From: CAIXZV01 sp963697365
GTDB taxonomy: Bacteria; Chloroflexota; Limnocylindria; Limnocylindrales; CSP1-4
Assembly: GCA_963697365.1 (NCBI GenBank)
Contig: CAVONT010000014.1
Span: forward strand, 94,106-158,105
DNA: 64,000 nucleotides
Direction of reading: 5' to 3'
How positions within the stretch are numbered: the stretch's first letter is position 1; each line of letters starts with the position of its first letter. The translations under genes and the position numbers were made by a program. Below, in pieces: positions 18,434 to 27,450 of this stretch. The notes beneath the pieces were generated by a model. It did no database searches. It was given only the letters and a program-made list of their open reading frames with translations, and was not told the origin of the DNA.

Positions 18434-19612
18434 ATGCGCCTCACCAGCCGCCGCCTCAACCGTGCGACGCTCGCGCGCCAGCTGTTGCTCGAGCGCGCGC
18501 CCATGTCCCCCGTCGAGGCCGTATCCAGGATCGTCGCCATCCAGGCCCAGGAGCCGGCGTCGCCCTACGTCGCCCTGCACAACCGGATCGAGGCTTTCGA
18601 CCCTGCTGCACTCGACGCCGCCTTTGCAACGCGGACCATCGTGAAGGCCACCCTCATGCGGATCACGCTGCACGCGGTGACCCTGGCCGACTACCCGGTC
18701 CTCCACGAGGCGATGCAGACCTCCTTGCGCGCCTCCCGCCTCAACGACCGCCGCTTCCTCGCGACCGGGCTCACGGCTGCCGACATGGACGGCCTCATGC
18801 CCGAGGTGCTGGCGCACGCGGCGAGCCCGCGGTCGAATGCCGATATGGAGGCGTGGTTGGATCTGCGCGTGGGCGAGACGCCGAAGCCCGGCACCTGGTG
18901 GGCGATGCGCCACTATGGCCCGTTCGTCCATGCCACGGTCCGTGGGCCGTGGAGCTTCGGGCCGCGCCCTGCCTACCAGGCTGCCCCGCCCGTCGACCGG
19001 CCGGCCGACCGCGCCGCAGCCGTGCGGGGTCTCGCGCTCCGCTACCTCGAGGCCTTCGGGCCTGCATCGATCGCCGACATCGGCCAGTTCTCGATGATCC
19101 CGCGGACGGCCTTGCGAGAAGCCCTTGAGCCAGTCGCGGGCCGGCTGGAGCACCACGAGGGGCCCATTGGCGAGGACCTCCTGGACCATGCCGACGGCGT
19201 GCTCCCCGACGAGGCCGCGAGCGCGCCGCCGCGTCTCATGGCGATGTGGGACAGCGTGCTGCTCGCCTACGCCGACCGCAGCCGCCTCATCCCGCCGGCG
19301 TATCGGGCCCATGTCATCCGGTCCAATGGCGACACGCTCCCGACGCTGCTCGTCGACGGGCGGGTCGCGGGGGTCTGGCGCCCCGTGGACGGGGCGATCG
19401 AGGCGACTGCCTTCGAACCTCTGCCGGACGACACCTGGGCGGGGCTCGAGGCCGAGGCCGCCGGGATGCTGGACCTCCTCAGCCCGAGGGAGCCGAGGGC
19501 GTACAGCCGGTACGGTCGCTGGTGGCCGACGCTCCCAGCCGTGGAGGTCCGCCACTCGGGCGCTGATCGGGCGCACGCGGCGGACGCCTGTCCCCGGTAC
19601 GGTGGCGCCATC
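18434..19612 (+). CDS. AlkZ-like winged-helix DNA-binding protein (HTH_42)
   Basis: Begins MRLTSRRLNRATLARQLLLE, typical of the winged-helix (HTH_42/DUF1006) superfamily that includes the DNA glycosylases AlkZ and YcaQ. VAIQAQEPASPYVAL contains the QxQ motif that is catalytic in AlkZ-type glycosylases, and ARYGRWWP-like residues (YGRWWPTLPAVEVR) mark the usual C-terminus. It could excise alkylated or cross-linked bases. The reading frame has no stop before the following exporter. The natural protein probably ends near 19560, so either a stop was lost by an indel or the genes are truly joined. An alternative ATG is at 18389. Confidence 0.72.
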
Positions 19613-21049
19613 GTGCAGCGCAAGTGGCTCATCCTCACCGCGGTCTCCCTCGGCGCGCTCATGTCCACGCTCGACGGGAGCATCGTCAACATCGCGCTCC
19701 CGGCGATGCAGCAGGACTTCGGTGTCGACATCACGACGGTCCAGTGGGTGACCGTCGCCTACCTGCTGATGATCGGGAGCCTGCTGCTGCCGATGGGCCG
19801 GCTGGGCGAGGTCCTGACCTTCAAGCGGGTGTACCTCGCGGGCTTCGGCCTGTTCACCGCCGCCAGCGTCCTGTGCGCGTTCGCACCCGGCGTCGGCATG
19901 CTGATCGCCTTCCGTGTGCTCCAGGCTGTGGGGGCGGCCGCGATCACGGCGATCGGACCCGCGATCATCGTGCGCACCTTCCCGGGGCCGGAGCGCGGGC
20001 GAGCCCTCGGGCTCAACGGCGTGGCCGTCTCGCTGGGCCTGACGCTGGGCCCGATCCTCGGCGGCCTGCTGACGGACCTGGCGAGCTGGCGGGCGATCTT
20101 CCTGATCAACCTGCCGATCGGTGTGCTCGCCATCCTGTGGGCGCGGCGCATCCTGCCTGACGAGACGCCGGGTCGGACGGCGACCTTCGACGTGCGTGGC
20201 GCGACCCTCTCGGGCCTGTCCCTGTTCGCCCTCCTGCTCGCGCTGTCCGAAGGGCAGGACGTCGGGTGGACAAGCCCGCTGATCCTCGCGTTGCTGGCGC
20301 TTGCCGTGATCCTGGCGATCGCGTTCGTGGTCGTCGAGCGGAACGCTGCCCAGCCGCTCATCGACCTTGCGCTGTTCCGGATCCGCCCGTTCACGTTCGG
20401 TCTGGCGAGCGTGATCGTCGCCTTCGCGGGCCTGTTCACGGCCACGTTCCTGCTGCCGTTCCTGCTCCAGCAGGGCGCCGGCTACACGCCGGTGCAGGCC
20501 GGCCTCATGCTGGCCCCGGTTCCGATCGCGATGGCCATCGTCGCGCCATTCGCCGGTGCTGCCGCCGACCGGTGGGGTCCCGCGATCCCGGCCAGCTCCG
20601 GCATGGTGCTCATGGTGCTCGCACTCCTGTCCCTCACGACCCTGCCGCCGGGGTTCGCACCCCAGGACCTTCTCTGGAGGCTCCTGCTGCTGGGCGTCGG
20701 CCAGGGCCTGTTCATGAGCCCCAACAGCGCCGCGGTGCTCGGATCGGTGCCGGGAAGCCGGATCGGCACCGCGTCCGGCGTCCTCGCCCAGATGCGGGTC
20801 AATGGGCAGGCCCTCGGCATCGCGATGTCGGCAGCGGTCGTGGCCCTCCGCCTGCCCGTGAACCTCGCCGCCGAGGGCTCCACGGGGGCCGGAGCGGAGG
20901 CAGCGGCGACGGCGGCGCTGGTCGCATCGATCCACGATGCGTTCATCGTGGCCGCGGCGATCTGCGCCATCGGCATCGTCACGAGTCTCGTGCGCGGCGG
21001 AGGCACCAGGGAGCAGGGCCACGCCAAGGACGCGGTCCCCGCACGCTGA
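19613..21049 (+). CDS. DHA2-type MFS drug/proton antiporter (EmrB/QacA-like)
   Basis: A 478-residue segment from GTG 19613, intact. The N-terminus STLDGSIVNIALPAMQQDFG is the diagnostic motif of the 14-helix DHA2 family (D1, LDxTVVNVALP). GRLGEVLTFKRVY is the loop 2-3 motif A, and LGPILGGLLTDLASWRAIFL is motif C. Hydrophobicity fits about 14 membrane segments. Such proteins export drugs or cationic compounds using the proton gradient. The frame is continuous with the AlkZ-like protein upstream. Pairing of a base-damage repair-like gene with an exporter suggests a possible toxin self-protection pair, but that is speculation. Confidence 0.83.
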   Translation: MQRKWLILTAVSLGALMSTLDGSIVNIALPAMQQDFGVDITTVQWVTVAYLLMIGSLLLPMGRLGEVLTFKRVYLAGFGLFTAASVLCAFAPGVGMLIAFRVLQAVGAAAITAIGPAIIVRTFPGPERGRALGLNGVAVSLGLTLGPILGGLLTDLASWRAIFLINLPIGVLAILWARRILPDETPGRTATFDVRGATLSGLSLFALLLALSEGQDVGWTSPLILALLALAVILAIAFVVVERNAAQPLIDLALFRIRPFTFGLASVIVAFAGLFTATFLLPFLLQQGAGYTPVQAGLMLAPVPIAMAIVAPFAGAAADRWGPAIPASSGMVLMVLALLSLTTLPPGFAPQDLLWRLLLLGVGQGLFMSPNSAAVLGSVPGSRIGTASGVLAQMRVNGQALGIAMSAAVVALRLPVNLAAEGSTGAGAEAAATAALVASIHDAFIVAAAICAIGIVTSLVRGGGTREQGHAKDAVPAR

Positions 21050-21089
21050 CCGCAACCCACGGCAGTCGGGAGCGCCGTACCATGCGCCC

Positions 21090-21968
21090 ATGCCGACCCT
21101 CCCCTCCCCCGCCGCATCATCCCGCCCCCTGGTCGCCGACGGCGCCATGGGCACCGCGCTGTTCGCCGCCGGCATGCCCGTCGGTGAAGCCCCGGAGGCC
21201 TGGCTCCTCACGCCGGAGGGTGGCGCCGCGGTCACTGAGGTCCACGCCAGCCACATCGCTGCCGGATCCCGGCTCATCCTGACCTCGACGTTCGGCGCGA
21301 ACACCCTCCGGCTCGCAGGCTCGGAGCTCGAGGGCAGGTCTGGCGACGTGTGCGCCCGCGCCGTGGCCGCCGCGCGAGCCGCCGCGGGCAACGAGGTGCT
21401 GGTGGCCGGATCCATGGGTCCTACCGGCGGTCTGCTGATGCCGTACGGACTGCTCGACCGCGAGGAGGTCCGGGCGGCGTACGCGGCCGAGGCCGCTGCC
21501 CTGGTCGCCGCCGGCGTGGACGTCATCTGGGTCGAGACGATGATGCACCTCGAGGAGGCGCTGGCCGCCGTGGACGGTGCACGTGACGCGGCGCCAGGCG
21601 TGCCGGTCATCGCGACGCTCGTCTTCAGTCGCGGCCGCACGATGTTCGGCGACCATCCACAGGCGGCCGCTGCGGCGCTCGCCGAGCACGGCGCGGCCGG
21701 CATCGGCGCCAACTGCGGCGATGGCTTCGGACCGGTGGAGGAGGTCATCCCGGCGCTGGTGGCCGCGGCGCCCGGCCTGCACATCATCGCCAAGGCCAAC
21801 GCGGGCATCCCGGTCGGGACCCTGGACGGCTCAGTGACCTATCCCGGCACGCCGGAGGAGGCTGCCGCCTACGCCCGCCGGGTGGCGGACATGGGGGCGA
21901 CCATCATCGGCGGCTGCTGCGGGACCACGGCCGCCCACGTCGGGGCGATCGCCCGCGCCATCGCCTGA
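21090..21968 (+). CDS. Homocysteine S-methyltransferase family protein
   Basis: A 292-residue intact frame. LVADGAMGTALFAAGM at the N-terminus, ASHIAAGSRLILTSTFGANT, and zinc ligands in GANCGDG and GGCCGTT (Cys plus Cys-Cys) match the homocysteine methyltransferase domain shared by BHMT, MmuM and the N-terminus of MetH. It transfers a methyl group from a donor such as betaine or S-methylmethionine to homocysteine; the donor is not predictable. It lies 41 bp after the exporter and 93 bp before the aminotransferase, all on the plus strand. Confidence 0.85.
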   Translation: MPTLPSPAASSRPLVADGAMGTALFAAGMPVGEAPEAWLLTPEGGAAVTEVHASHIAAGSRLILTSTFGANTLRLAGSELEGRSGDVCARAVAAARAAAGNEVLVAGSMGPTGGLLMPYGLLDREEVRAAYAAEAAALVAAGVDVIWVETMMHLEEALAAVDGARDAAPGVPVIATLVFSRGRTMFGDHPQAAAAALAEHGAAGIGANCGDGFGPVEEVIPALVAAAPGLHIIAKANAGIPVGTLDGSVTYPGTPEEAAAYARRVADMGATIIGGCCGTTAAHVGAIARAIA

Positions 21969-22061
21969 GGACGCCGGAGGATCCAAGGACCCGCCGCAGC
22001 GCCCCGCCAGAACGTGCAACCATCGGGGCACATTGTCCCGGGGGAACAAGCTGAGGTCGGC

Positions 22062-23277
22062 ATGACTGCGCATACCGCGTCCCAGAGCGCGCTCGAGATC
22101 GAACGGGTCGAGGCCCACGCGGCCCACAACTACCACCCGTTGCCGGTGGTGCTGGCCACGGGCGAGGGTGCCTGGGTCACCGACGCCGACGGGCGCCGCT
22201 ACCTGGACCTCCTCGCGGGCTACAGCGCGCTCAACTTCGGACACCGCCATCCGCGCCTGGTCGCCGCCGCGGAACGCCAGCTGGGCCGGCTCACGCTCAC
22301 CAGCCGCGCCTTCCACAACGACCTCCTCGGTGTCTTCGCCGAGGAGCTCACCGCGCTGTGCGGCATGGACATGATGCTGCCGATGAACACGGGCGCCGAG
22401 GCCGTGGAGACCGCCCTCAAGATGGCCCGCAAGTGGGGCTACACGGTCAAGGGCGTGCCCCAGGACCAGGCGACGATCATCGTCATGGGCGGCAACTTCC
22501 ACGGCCGCACCACGACCATCGTCGGCTTCTCCGACGACGCGTCCGCCCGCGATGGGTTCGGCCCGTTCGCTCCCGGCTTCGTCCGGGTGCCGTACGGCGA
22601 TGCCGAAGCACTGGCGGCCGCGATCGACCCCACCACGGTCGGCGTCCTGGTGGAGCCGATCCAGGGCGAGGGTGGCGTCGTCATCCCTCCCGCGGGCTAC
22701 CTGCGCGCCGTCCGCGACCTGTGCACGGCCAACAACGTCCTGATGCTGGCCGACGAGATCCAGTCCGGGCTGGGACGGGCAGGCACCACGTTCGCCTGCG
22801 ACCACGAGGGCGTCGTCCCTGACGCGTACATCCTGGGCAAGGCGCTGGGCGGCGGCATCCTGCCGGTGTCCGCGGTCGTCGGCCCGCAAGGAGGTCATGG
22901 GCGTCTTCCACCCGGGCGAGCACGGGTCGACGTTCGGCGGCAACCCGCTCGCGTGCGCGGTCGGAATCGAGGTCGTCCGGATGCTGGCGACCGGCGAGTT
23001 CCAGACCCGGGCCCTGGAGCTGGGCGCCGAGCTCGAGGCGATGCTCCGGACGATCCCTGAGGACAAGGTGAGCGCCGTCCGCGTGCGCGGCCTGTGGGCC
23101 GGCATCGACGTCGTCGGGCGGAGCGGGCGGAGCGTTTGCGAGGGTCTCATGCGGCGCGGCGTCCTCGCCAAGGACACCCACGGATCAACGATCCGCATGG
23201 CGCCGCCGCTGGTCATCGAGCGCGATGACCTGGCCTGGGCCGTGGACCAGCTGCGCGCCGAGCTGCTCGAGGGCTGA
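22062..23277 (+). CDS. rocD: Ornithine--oxo-acid aminotransferase (class III, RocD-like), one frameshift
   Basis: Starts at ATG 22062. HNYHPLPVVLATGEGAWVTD and YLDLLAGYSALNFGHRHPRL match ornithine aminotransferases closely. The PLP lysine is in YILGKALGGG (about residue 260), preceded by MLADEIQSGLGR with the PLP-nitrogen Asp. It converts ornithine and 2-oxoglutarate to glutamate semialdehyde and glutamate, linking arginine and proline metabolism. One frame change near 22885 (an inserted base in GGCCCGCAAGGAGG) separates VSAVVG from EVMGVFHPGEHGSTFGGNP; the rest is intact to the stop at 23277. Confidence 0.85.
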
Positions 23278-23283
23278 ACGGCG

Positions 23284-23305
23284 GGCCGGCAGCACCATGC
23301 CGGCC
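23284..23305. terminator. Hairpin between convergent genes
   Basis: A 7-bp perfect stem GGCCGGC / GCCGGCC with an 8-base loop lies in the 87-bp gap between the convergent aminotransferase and arrestin-like genes. It could stop transcription from either side, but no U-tract is present. Confidence 0.3.
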
Positions 23306-23364
23306 TCGACGATGGCGGCTCGCTCCGCAAGTGTGGGCCGCCTGCGACGAGCGGCGCAGGCCGG

Positions 23365-24372
23365 CTACGTGATCGCGATCGGGCGCTCGATCGCTGCGTC
23401 CTTCATGAACTTGCGGTCCACCAGCACCCTGATGACATAGCGGTTCTCGAGCCCGGCACCGTCGAAGCTGGGTGGCACGCCTTCGGGGATCTGCAGATCG
23501 ACACCGGCGCTGCCCGCCTTGACGGCGTCCCCGGTGGTCGCCGCCGACGCGAGGATGCCCTCGGTGGAGTTCGGAGCGTTCGTCCGGCGGTGGAGCTCGA
23601 TCCGGGCGTTGCCGCCTGGCGCCTTCGGCCATGAAGCCTGCACCCGCAGCACGGTGCCCGGGCTCGCCGGCAGTGGTGTGCTGACGTGGATCGTGGCTCC
23701 CTCGCCGCAGTCGACCGTGTCCAGCAGCGCCATGCCTCCCTGCTTGCCGACGCCGGCCTTGATCAGGTCAGGATGCTGGGCCACCGGCAGGTGCAGGGCG
23801 AGGAAGGCGTCGTCGCCCATCGAGATGTCCCAGCGGACGTCGAGCGCCCACGCGACGATGGCCTCACCGAGGTGCGCGCTCGGCGGACCGAGACGCGGTG
23901 CGGGCACCAGGAACCTGGTCTCGAACACCTGCCCGGGAGCCATGATCGCGGGTACGACCGGCTCGATGTAGGCGTCGTCGGTGAAGAGCTCGCCGTTCGC
24001 CTCCACCCAGCGCTCGGTCCGGGTCGTGTCGTCGTCGATCCGGTGCTCCTTGCTCCGCTGCTGCTCGACGAGCCGCAGGCCGACCAGGCGGAGCGCGGCC
24101 GATCGCGCCGCGATCGGCTTGAGCGCCTGGATCCGCAGGGTTCCCTCGATCCCGTCGCCAACGCGCGCCGGCCCGTCGAGGACGATCTGGCCGGTGACGT
24201 GGTCCGTGGACGGCCTGAGCAGATCCTCGGGCCGGACATGGTGCAGGGGGTGCGAGCCCTCGGGCCCAGCGAGCCGCGTCCCGTTCAGCGCGTCGAATGG
24301 CTCCGGGCAGGAGCCCTCGTGCATTGTGAACCCGGGGCCGAACCCGGCACCTCCGAAGGAGATCGAGACCAT
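23365..24372 (-). CDS. Arrestin/SpoOM-like fold protein
   Basis: A 335-residue intact frame starting at ATG 24370-24372, preceded by AGGGGAGG at ideal spacing. Beta-rich with IEGTLRIQALKPIAARSAALRLVGLR and a later VPAPRLGPPSAHLGEAIVAW, the sandwich pattern of arrestin-like/SpoOM domain proteins, where the first domain reads GDGIEGTL-type strands. Such proteins are cytoplasmic scaffolds; in Bacillus SpoOM influences sporulation. No signal peptide. It directly follows the acyl-AMP ligase gene (26 bp gap) and may be co-transcribed. Family assignment is by fold pattern only. Confidence 0.5.
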   Translation of the reverse strand: MVSISFGGAGFGPGFTMHEGSCPEPFDALNGTRLAGPEGSHPLHHVRPEDLLRPSTDHVTGQIVLDGPARVGDGIEGTLRIQALKPIAARSAALRLVGLRLVEQQRSKEHRIDDDTTRTERWVEANGELFTDDAYIEPVVPAIMAPGQVFETRFLVPAPRLGPPSAHLGEAIVAWALDVRWDISMGDDAFLALHLPVAQHPDLIKAGVGKQGGMALLDTVDCGEGATIHVSTPLPASPGTVLRVQASWPKAPGGNARIELHRRTNAPNSTEGILASAATTGDAVKAGSAGVDLQIPEGVPPSFDGAGLENRYVIRVLVDRKFMKDAAIERPIAIT

Positions 24373-24398
24373 GTGTTCCTCCCCTGCGGCCAGGCTCC

Positions 24399-26030
24399 CT
24401 ACCGGGTGAGCGCTCCGCCGGCGAGGCGGGTGCCCACCGGTCCGCGGCGCACCTTGCGGGTATGCGTGCGCGGGTAGTCGGCCTCGGGCCAGGCGATACG
24501 TCCTGCGATCTTCTGGTGCGGGGCGAGACGCGCGTTCGCGGCCTTCGTCGCCGCCGTCAGCGCCGCCTGCTCGTCGGCCGGCTGGATGCTGAATGCGGCA
24601 CCCGGCCGATAGGCGAACGCGATGGTGCCAGGGCTGTGCTCGAAGACCACCGGCTCCACCAGGCCATTGGCCATCAGCTCGGCCTCGACGTCCTCGGGAT
24701 GCACCTTCATGCCGTTGGGCATCGCGAACATCGCCCGCGCACGACCGATCAGGCGGAACGACCCGTCCGATGCCATCTCGCCCATGTCGCCGGTGCGGTA
24801 CCAGCCGTCGGGCGTGAAGGCCTGGGCATTCGCCTCGGGATCCTCCCAGTAGCCCCCGAACACGGACGGGCCCCTCACAAGGATCTCCTCGTCCGGCCCG
24901 ATCCGAACCTCGAGCGGCGGCAGCGGCCAGCCGATGCGGCCCGGCGGCGTGACGCCGATGAAGTTGGTCGTCACGAGGCCGGCCTCCGTGGAGCCGTACC
25001 CCTGCACGACCTCGATGCCGAGGGCCTCCCACGACCGCTGGAGCAGCGGCGGCAGGTGGGCTGCACTGCACATGAGCAGCCGCAGTTCGCCGCCGAGTGC
25101 CTCGTGCACCCGCTTGAACAGCTTGCGGCGCAGGCCCTGGGGCAGGTACGGCGCGATCGACAGCGCCCGGTTGAACTGCTTGGTCCGCCCGTTCTTCTCC
25201 GCCTCGCGCCGGATCGCCGCGAGGAGGAGCTCCAGGACCTGCGGCACGACGATGAGCGCGGTGGCCCGGTGCTCGCGGATCGCCGCGGCGATCAGGTCCG
25301 GGCGCAGCGTGGCGATGTACTCGGTCTCCGCGCCCGCCGCAGCCGCGTAGATCAGGCCCGCAACCTGCTCCATGATGTGCGACAGCGGCAGGATCGAGAC
25401 CATGCGGTTCTCGCCGGCCGGGATCGTCGCCAGGCAACGACGCGTTGAGGCGATGAGCACCTTCTGGTCCAGGACGGCACCCTTGGGCGATGCCGTCGAT
25501 CCCGAGGTGTACAGGATCTCGATCGGCTCCGACGGTCCGGCCGGCACCCGGGCCGCGAGGGCGGCCGCCTGCTCGGGCGTGGGCGGGTCGATGAGGTCGT
25601 CAAGGTCGATGACGGGCAGCGAGGCGAGGCGAGGGCTCGTCGCAGGCTCGATCGTGGCGCCAGTGCCCAGCAGGAACGCGGAGGCCGCGGTGCGCTCCCA
25701 GATCCGCTCGATCGTGTCGGGCGTCATGCGGATGTCGAGCGGGATGAGGATCACGTTGGCGCGGGCCGCCGCGAAGATGGCCGCCGCGTACTGCGGACCG
25801 GGCGAGCCCTGGATGAACACGAGCTGGCGGGGCTGCAGGGCCTGGGCCAGCCGTGCGGCTGCGTTGTCGACGGCGACACCGAACTCCCGGAAGGTGAGCG
25901 ACGCCTGGCGGGACGTCGACGTCCGCACCCCGAGGAAGAGACGGTCGGGATGCCGGCCGATGGCCTCCGCCAGCAGGGCGGTGATGGTGTCTGGCAGCTC
26001 CGGGATCGGGAACGGGCGCGGCGTGGCCAT
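24399..26030 (-). CDS. AMP-dependent acyl-CoA/acyl-AMP ligase (ANL superfamily)
   Basis: A 543-residue intact protein with A3 motif ILYTSGSTASPKGAV (about residue 172), A5 VVQGYGSTEAGLV, A7 GWYRTGDMGEM and A8 GRARAMFAMPNGMKVHPEDVE. The C-terminal lobe ends HTRKVRRGPV, where the penultimate lysine region normally carries the catalytic Lys. It activates a carboxylic acid as the adenylate; the substrate is likely a fatty acid by similarity to the ligase domain at 5.6-8.1 kb, with which it shares the DYPRTHT/DLPRTHT ending. Its ATG overlaps the stop of the VOC gene (TGATG), so translation is probably coupled. Confidence 0.85.
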   Translation of the reverse strand: MATPRPFPIPELPDTITALLAEAIGRHPDRLFLGVRTSTSRQASLTFREFGVAVDNAAARLAQALQPRQLVFIQGSPGPQYAAAIFAAARANVILIPLDIRMTPDTIERIWERTAASAFLLGTGATIEPATSPRLASLPVIDLDDLIDPPTPEQAAALAARVPAGPSEPIEILYTSGSTASPKGAVLDQKVLIASTRRCLATIPAGENRMVSILPLSHIMEQVAGLIYAAAAGAETEYIATLRPDLIAAAIREHRATALIVVPQVLELLLAAIRREAEKNGRTKQFNRALSIAPYLPQGLRRKLFKRVHEALGGELRLLMCSAAHLPPLLQRSWEALGIEVVQGYGSTEAGLVTTNFIGVTPPGRIGWPLPPLEVRIGPDEEILVRGPSVFGGYWEDPEANAQAFTPDGWYRTGDMGEMASDGSFRLIGRARAMFAMPNGMKVHPEDVEAELMANGLVEPVVFEHSPGTIAFAYRPGAAFSIQPADEQAALTAATKAANARLAPHQKIAGRIAWPEADYPRTHTRKVRRGPVGTRLAGGALTR

Positions 26031-26515
26031 CAGGCGCCCGTGCTCTCGTAGGCGGCCCGGATGGCCTCGATGTCGAGTCGCTGCATCGTCAACATGACCT
26101 CCATGGCGCGCCGTGCGCCGTCCGGATCAGGGCCTCCGAGGTAGTCGCCCAACTGCTTTGGCACGACCTGCCACGACAGGCCGTACCGATCCTTGAGCCA
26201 GCCGCACATCGAGTGCTCCCCTCCCCCGGCAACCAGCGCCTCCCAGTAGTAGTCGGCCTCTGCCTGATCGGCGCAGGTGATCTCGAAGGACACCGCCTCG
26301 CTGAACGTGAACTGCGGCCCGCCGTTGATGCCGGTGAACGGCATCCCGCAGATCGTGAAGCTCGCAAGGAGGACGTCGCCCTCGCGCGTGCTCGGATTGG
26401 CGGCGGGCGAGCGCACGACGGAGTTGACCGCGCCTTCGGGAAAGACGGAGGCATAGAAGGCCGCCGCCTCCTCGGCGTTGCCGTCGAACCACAGGTTCGG
26501 GGTGATGGTGGGCAC
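26030..26515 (-). CDS. VOC/PhnB-like protein
   Basis: A 161-residue protein from GTG 26513-26515. TPNLWFDGNAEEAAAFYASVFPEG at the start, then FTICGMPFTGINGGP and YGLSWQVVPKQLGDYL, is the pattern of PhnB/3-demethylubiquinone-methyltransferase-like VOC proteins. These have vicinal-oxygen-chelate folds, mostly of unknown activity. The WQVVP and SMCGWLKDRYG segments are strongly conserved family marks. The stop TGA shares bases with the ATG of the ligase downstream, so the two genes form an operon. Confidence 0.8.
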   Translation of the reverse strand: MPTITPNLWFDGNAEEAAAFYASVFPEGAVNSVVRSPAANPSTREGDVLLASFTICGMPFTGINGGPQFTFSEAVSFEITCADQAEADYYWEALVAGGGEHSMCGWLKDRYGLSWQVVPKQLGDYLGGPDPDGARRAMEVMLTMQRLDIEAIRAAYESTGA

Positions 26516-26655
26516 GGTCGAGACTCCTGGATGGCCCGTGGGACGGGTGGGCTGAGGCCGGAGACCGGCTGGGTGCGCAGCGCGTGCACGTAGCGTCGGT
26601 CCTGCGGCCTGTCCGGTCAAGAGGCGGGCGAGCACCCTGGGACGCCGACGCGTAC

Positions 26656-27321
26656 TCAGCCGTCGGCCTCGAGGTAGGCGAGCACTGCCAGCACGCGCCG
26701 GTGATCGGTCTTGCCATCAGGCAGCTCGAGCTTGGCGATGATGCTGCTGATGTGCTTCTCGGCGGCGCCCTCCGTGATCGACAGAGCCGAGGCGATGCCG
26801 GCGTTCGTCCGGCCTTCGGCCATGATCTCGAGGACCTCGCGCTCGCGGGGCGTCAGCCCGGCCAGCCGGTCGTCCCGGCGGCGGCGCACCATCAGCTGGG
26901 CGACCACCTCTGGATCCAGGGCCGTGCCTCCGGACGCCACGCGCCGCAGGGCGTCGAGGAAGTCGCGCACATCGGCGACGCGGTCCTTGAGCAGGTAGCC
27001 GACACCACCCGCGCGATCTGCCAGCAGCTCGCTCGCGTACTGGCGCTCGACGTACTGCGACAGCACGAGGATCGGGGTGCCCGGCACAAGCCGGCGTGCC
27101 TCGAGTGACGCGCGCAGGCCTTCATCGCGCTGGGACGGCGGCATCCGGACGTCGACGACAGACACGTCCGGCCGATGGCGCTGGACGGCGGCCACCAGCG
27201 AAGGGCCATCGCCAACCTTCTCGAGCACTGTGCCCCCGGACTCCTCGATGAGTCGCGCGAGGCCCTCACGGAGGAGGACGGAATCCTCGGCGATCACGAC
27301 GCGCAGGTCAGTCCTGTCCAT
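26656..27321 (-). CDS. NarL/LuxR-family response regulator
   Basis: A 221-residue protein. Receiver domain with acidic pair Glu12-Asp13, phosphoacceptor Asp57 in VSVVDVRMPP, Ser88 and Lys112 in GYLLKDR. C-terminal LuxR helix-turn-helix LTPREREVLEIMAEGRTNAG with recognition region around ITEGAAEKHISSI. It binds DNA when phosphorylated. The divergent histidine kinase at 27451 is the obvious partner. The 129-bp gap between them holds a hairpin and an 18-bp palindrome that could be its own binding site. Confidence 0.88.
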   Translation of the reverse strand: MDRTDLRVVIAEDSVLLREGLARLIEESGGTVLEKVGDGPSLVAAVQRHRPDVSVVDVRMPPSQRDEGLRASLEARRLVPGTPILVLSQYVERQYASELLADRAGGVGYLLKDRVADVRDFLDALRRVASGGTALDPEVVAQLMVRRRRDDRLAGLTPREREVLEIMAEGRTNAGIASALSITEGAAEKHISSIIAKLELPDGKTDHRRVLAVLAYLEADG

Positions 27322-27344
27322 GTGTCGATCATGCCGCATCCGGA

Positions 27345-27364
27345 GGGTGGGGGTAGCCCCACCC
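27345..27364 (+). promoter_or_regulatory. Hairpin in the response regulator/kinase intergenic region
   Basis: Perfect 8-bp stem GGGTGGGG / CCCCACCC with loop GTAG, 24 bp upstream of the response regulator start. It could act in the 5' leader of the regulator mRNA or as a protein site. No experimental parallel is known to me. Confidence 0.3.
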
Positions 27365-27400
27365 CGAAGACGCCCGCCACCCGGCTGGCCGCAGCGTGGT

Positions 27401-27418
27401 GATGACCATACGGTCATC
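27401..27418. promoter_or_regulatory. Operator-like palindrome before the histidine kinase gene
   Basis: GATGACC-ATAC-GGTCATC, a perfect 7-bp inverted repeat with a 4-bp centre, ends 32 bp before the kinase start. NarL-type regulators bind inverted heptamers, so autoregulation by the adjacent response regulator is a reasonable inference. Confidence 0.45.
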
Positions 27419-27450
27419 GCAGGAGTGAGACTGCCCCCCGAGGAGCCGCG

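Noticed and set aside
18344..21808. A 1,154-residue minus-strand open frame across the AlkZ-like, exporter and methyltransferase genes
   Set aside because: It is antisense to three well-supported plus-strand genes and is low-complexity (Ala, Gly, Arg, Asp). GC-rich third positions keep such shadow frames open.
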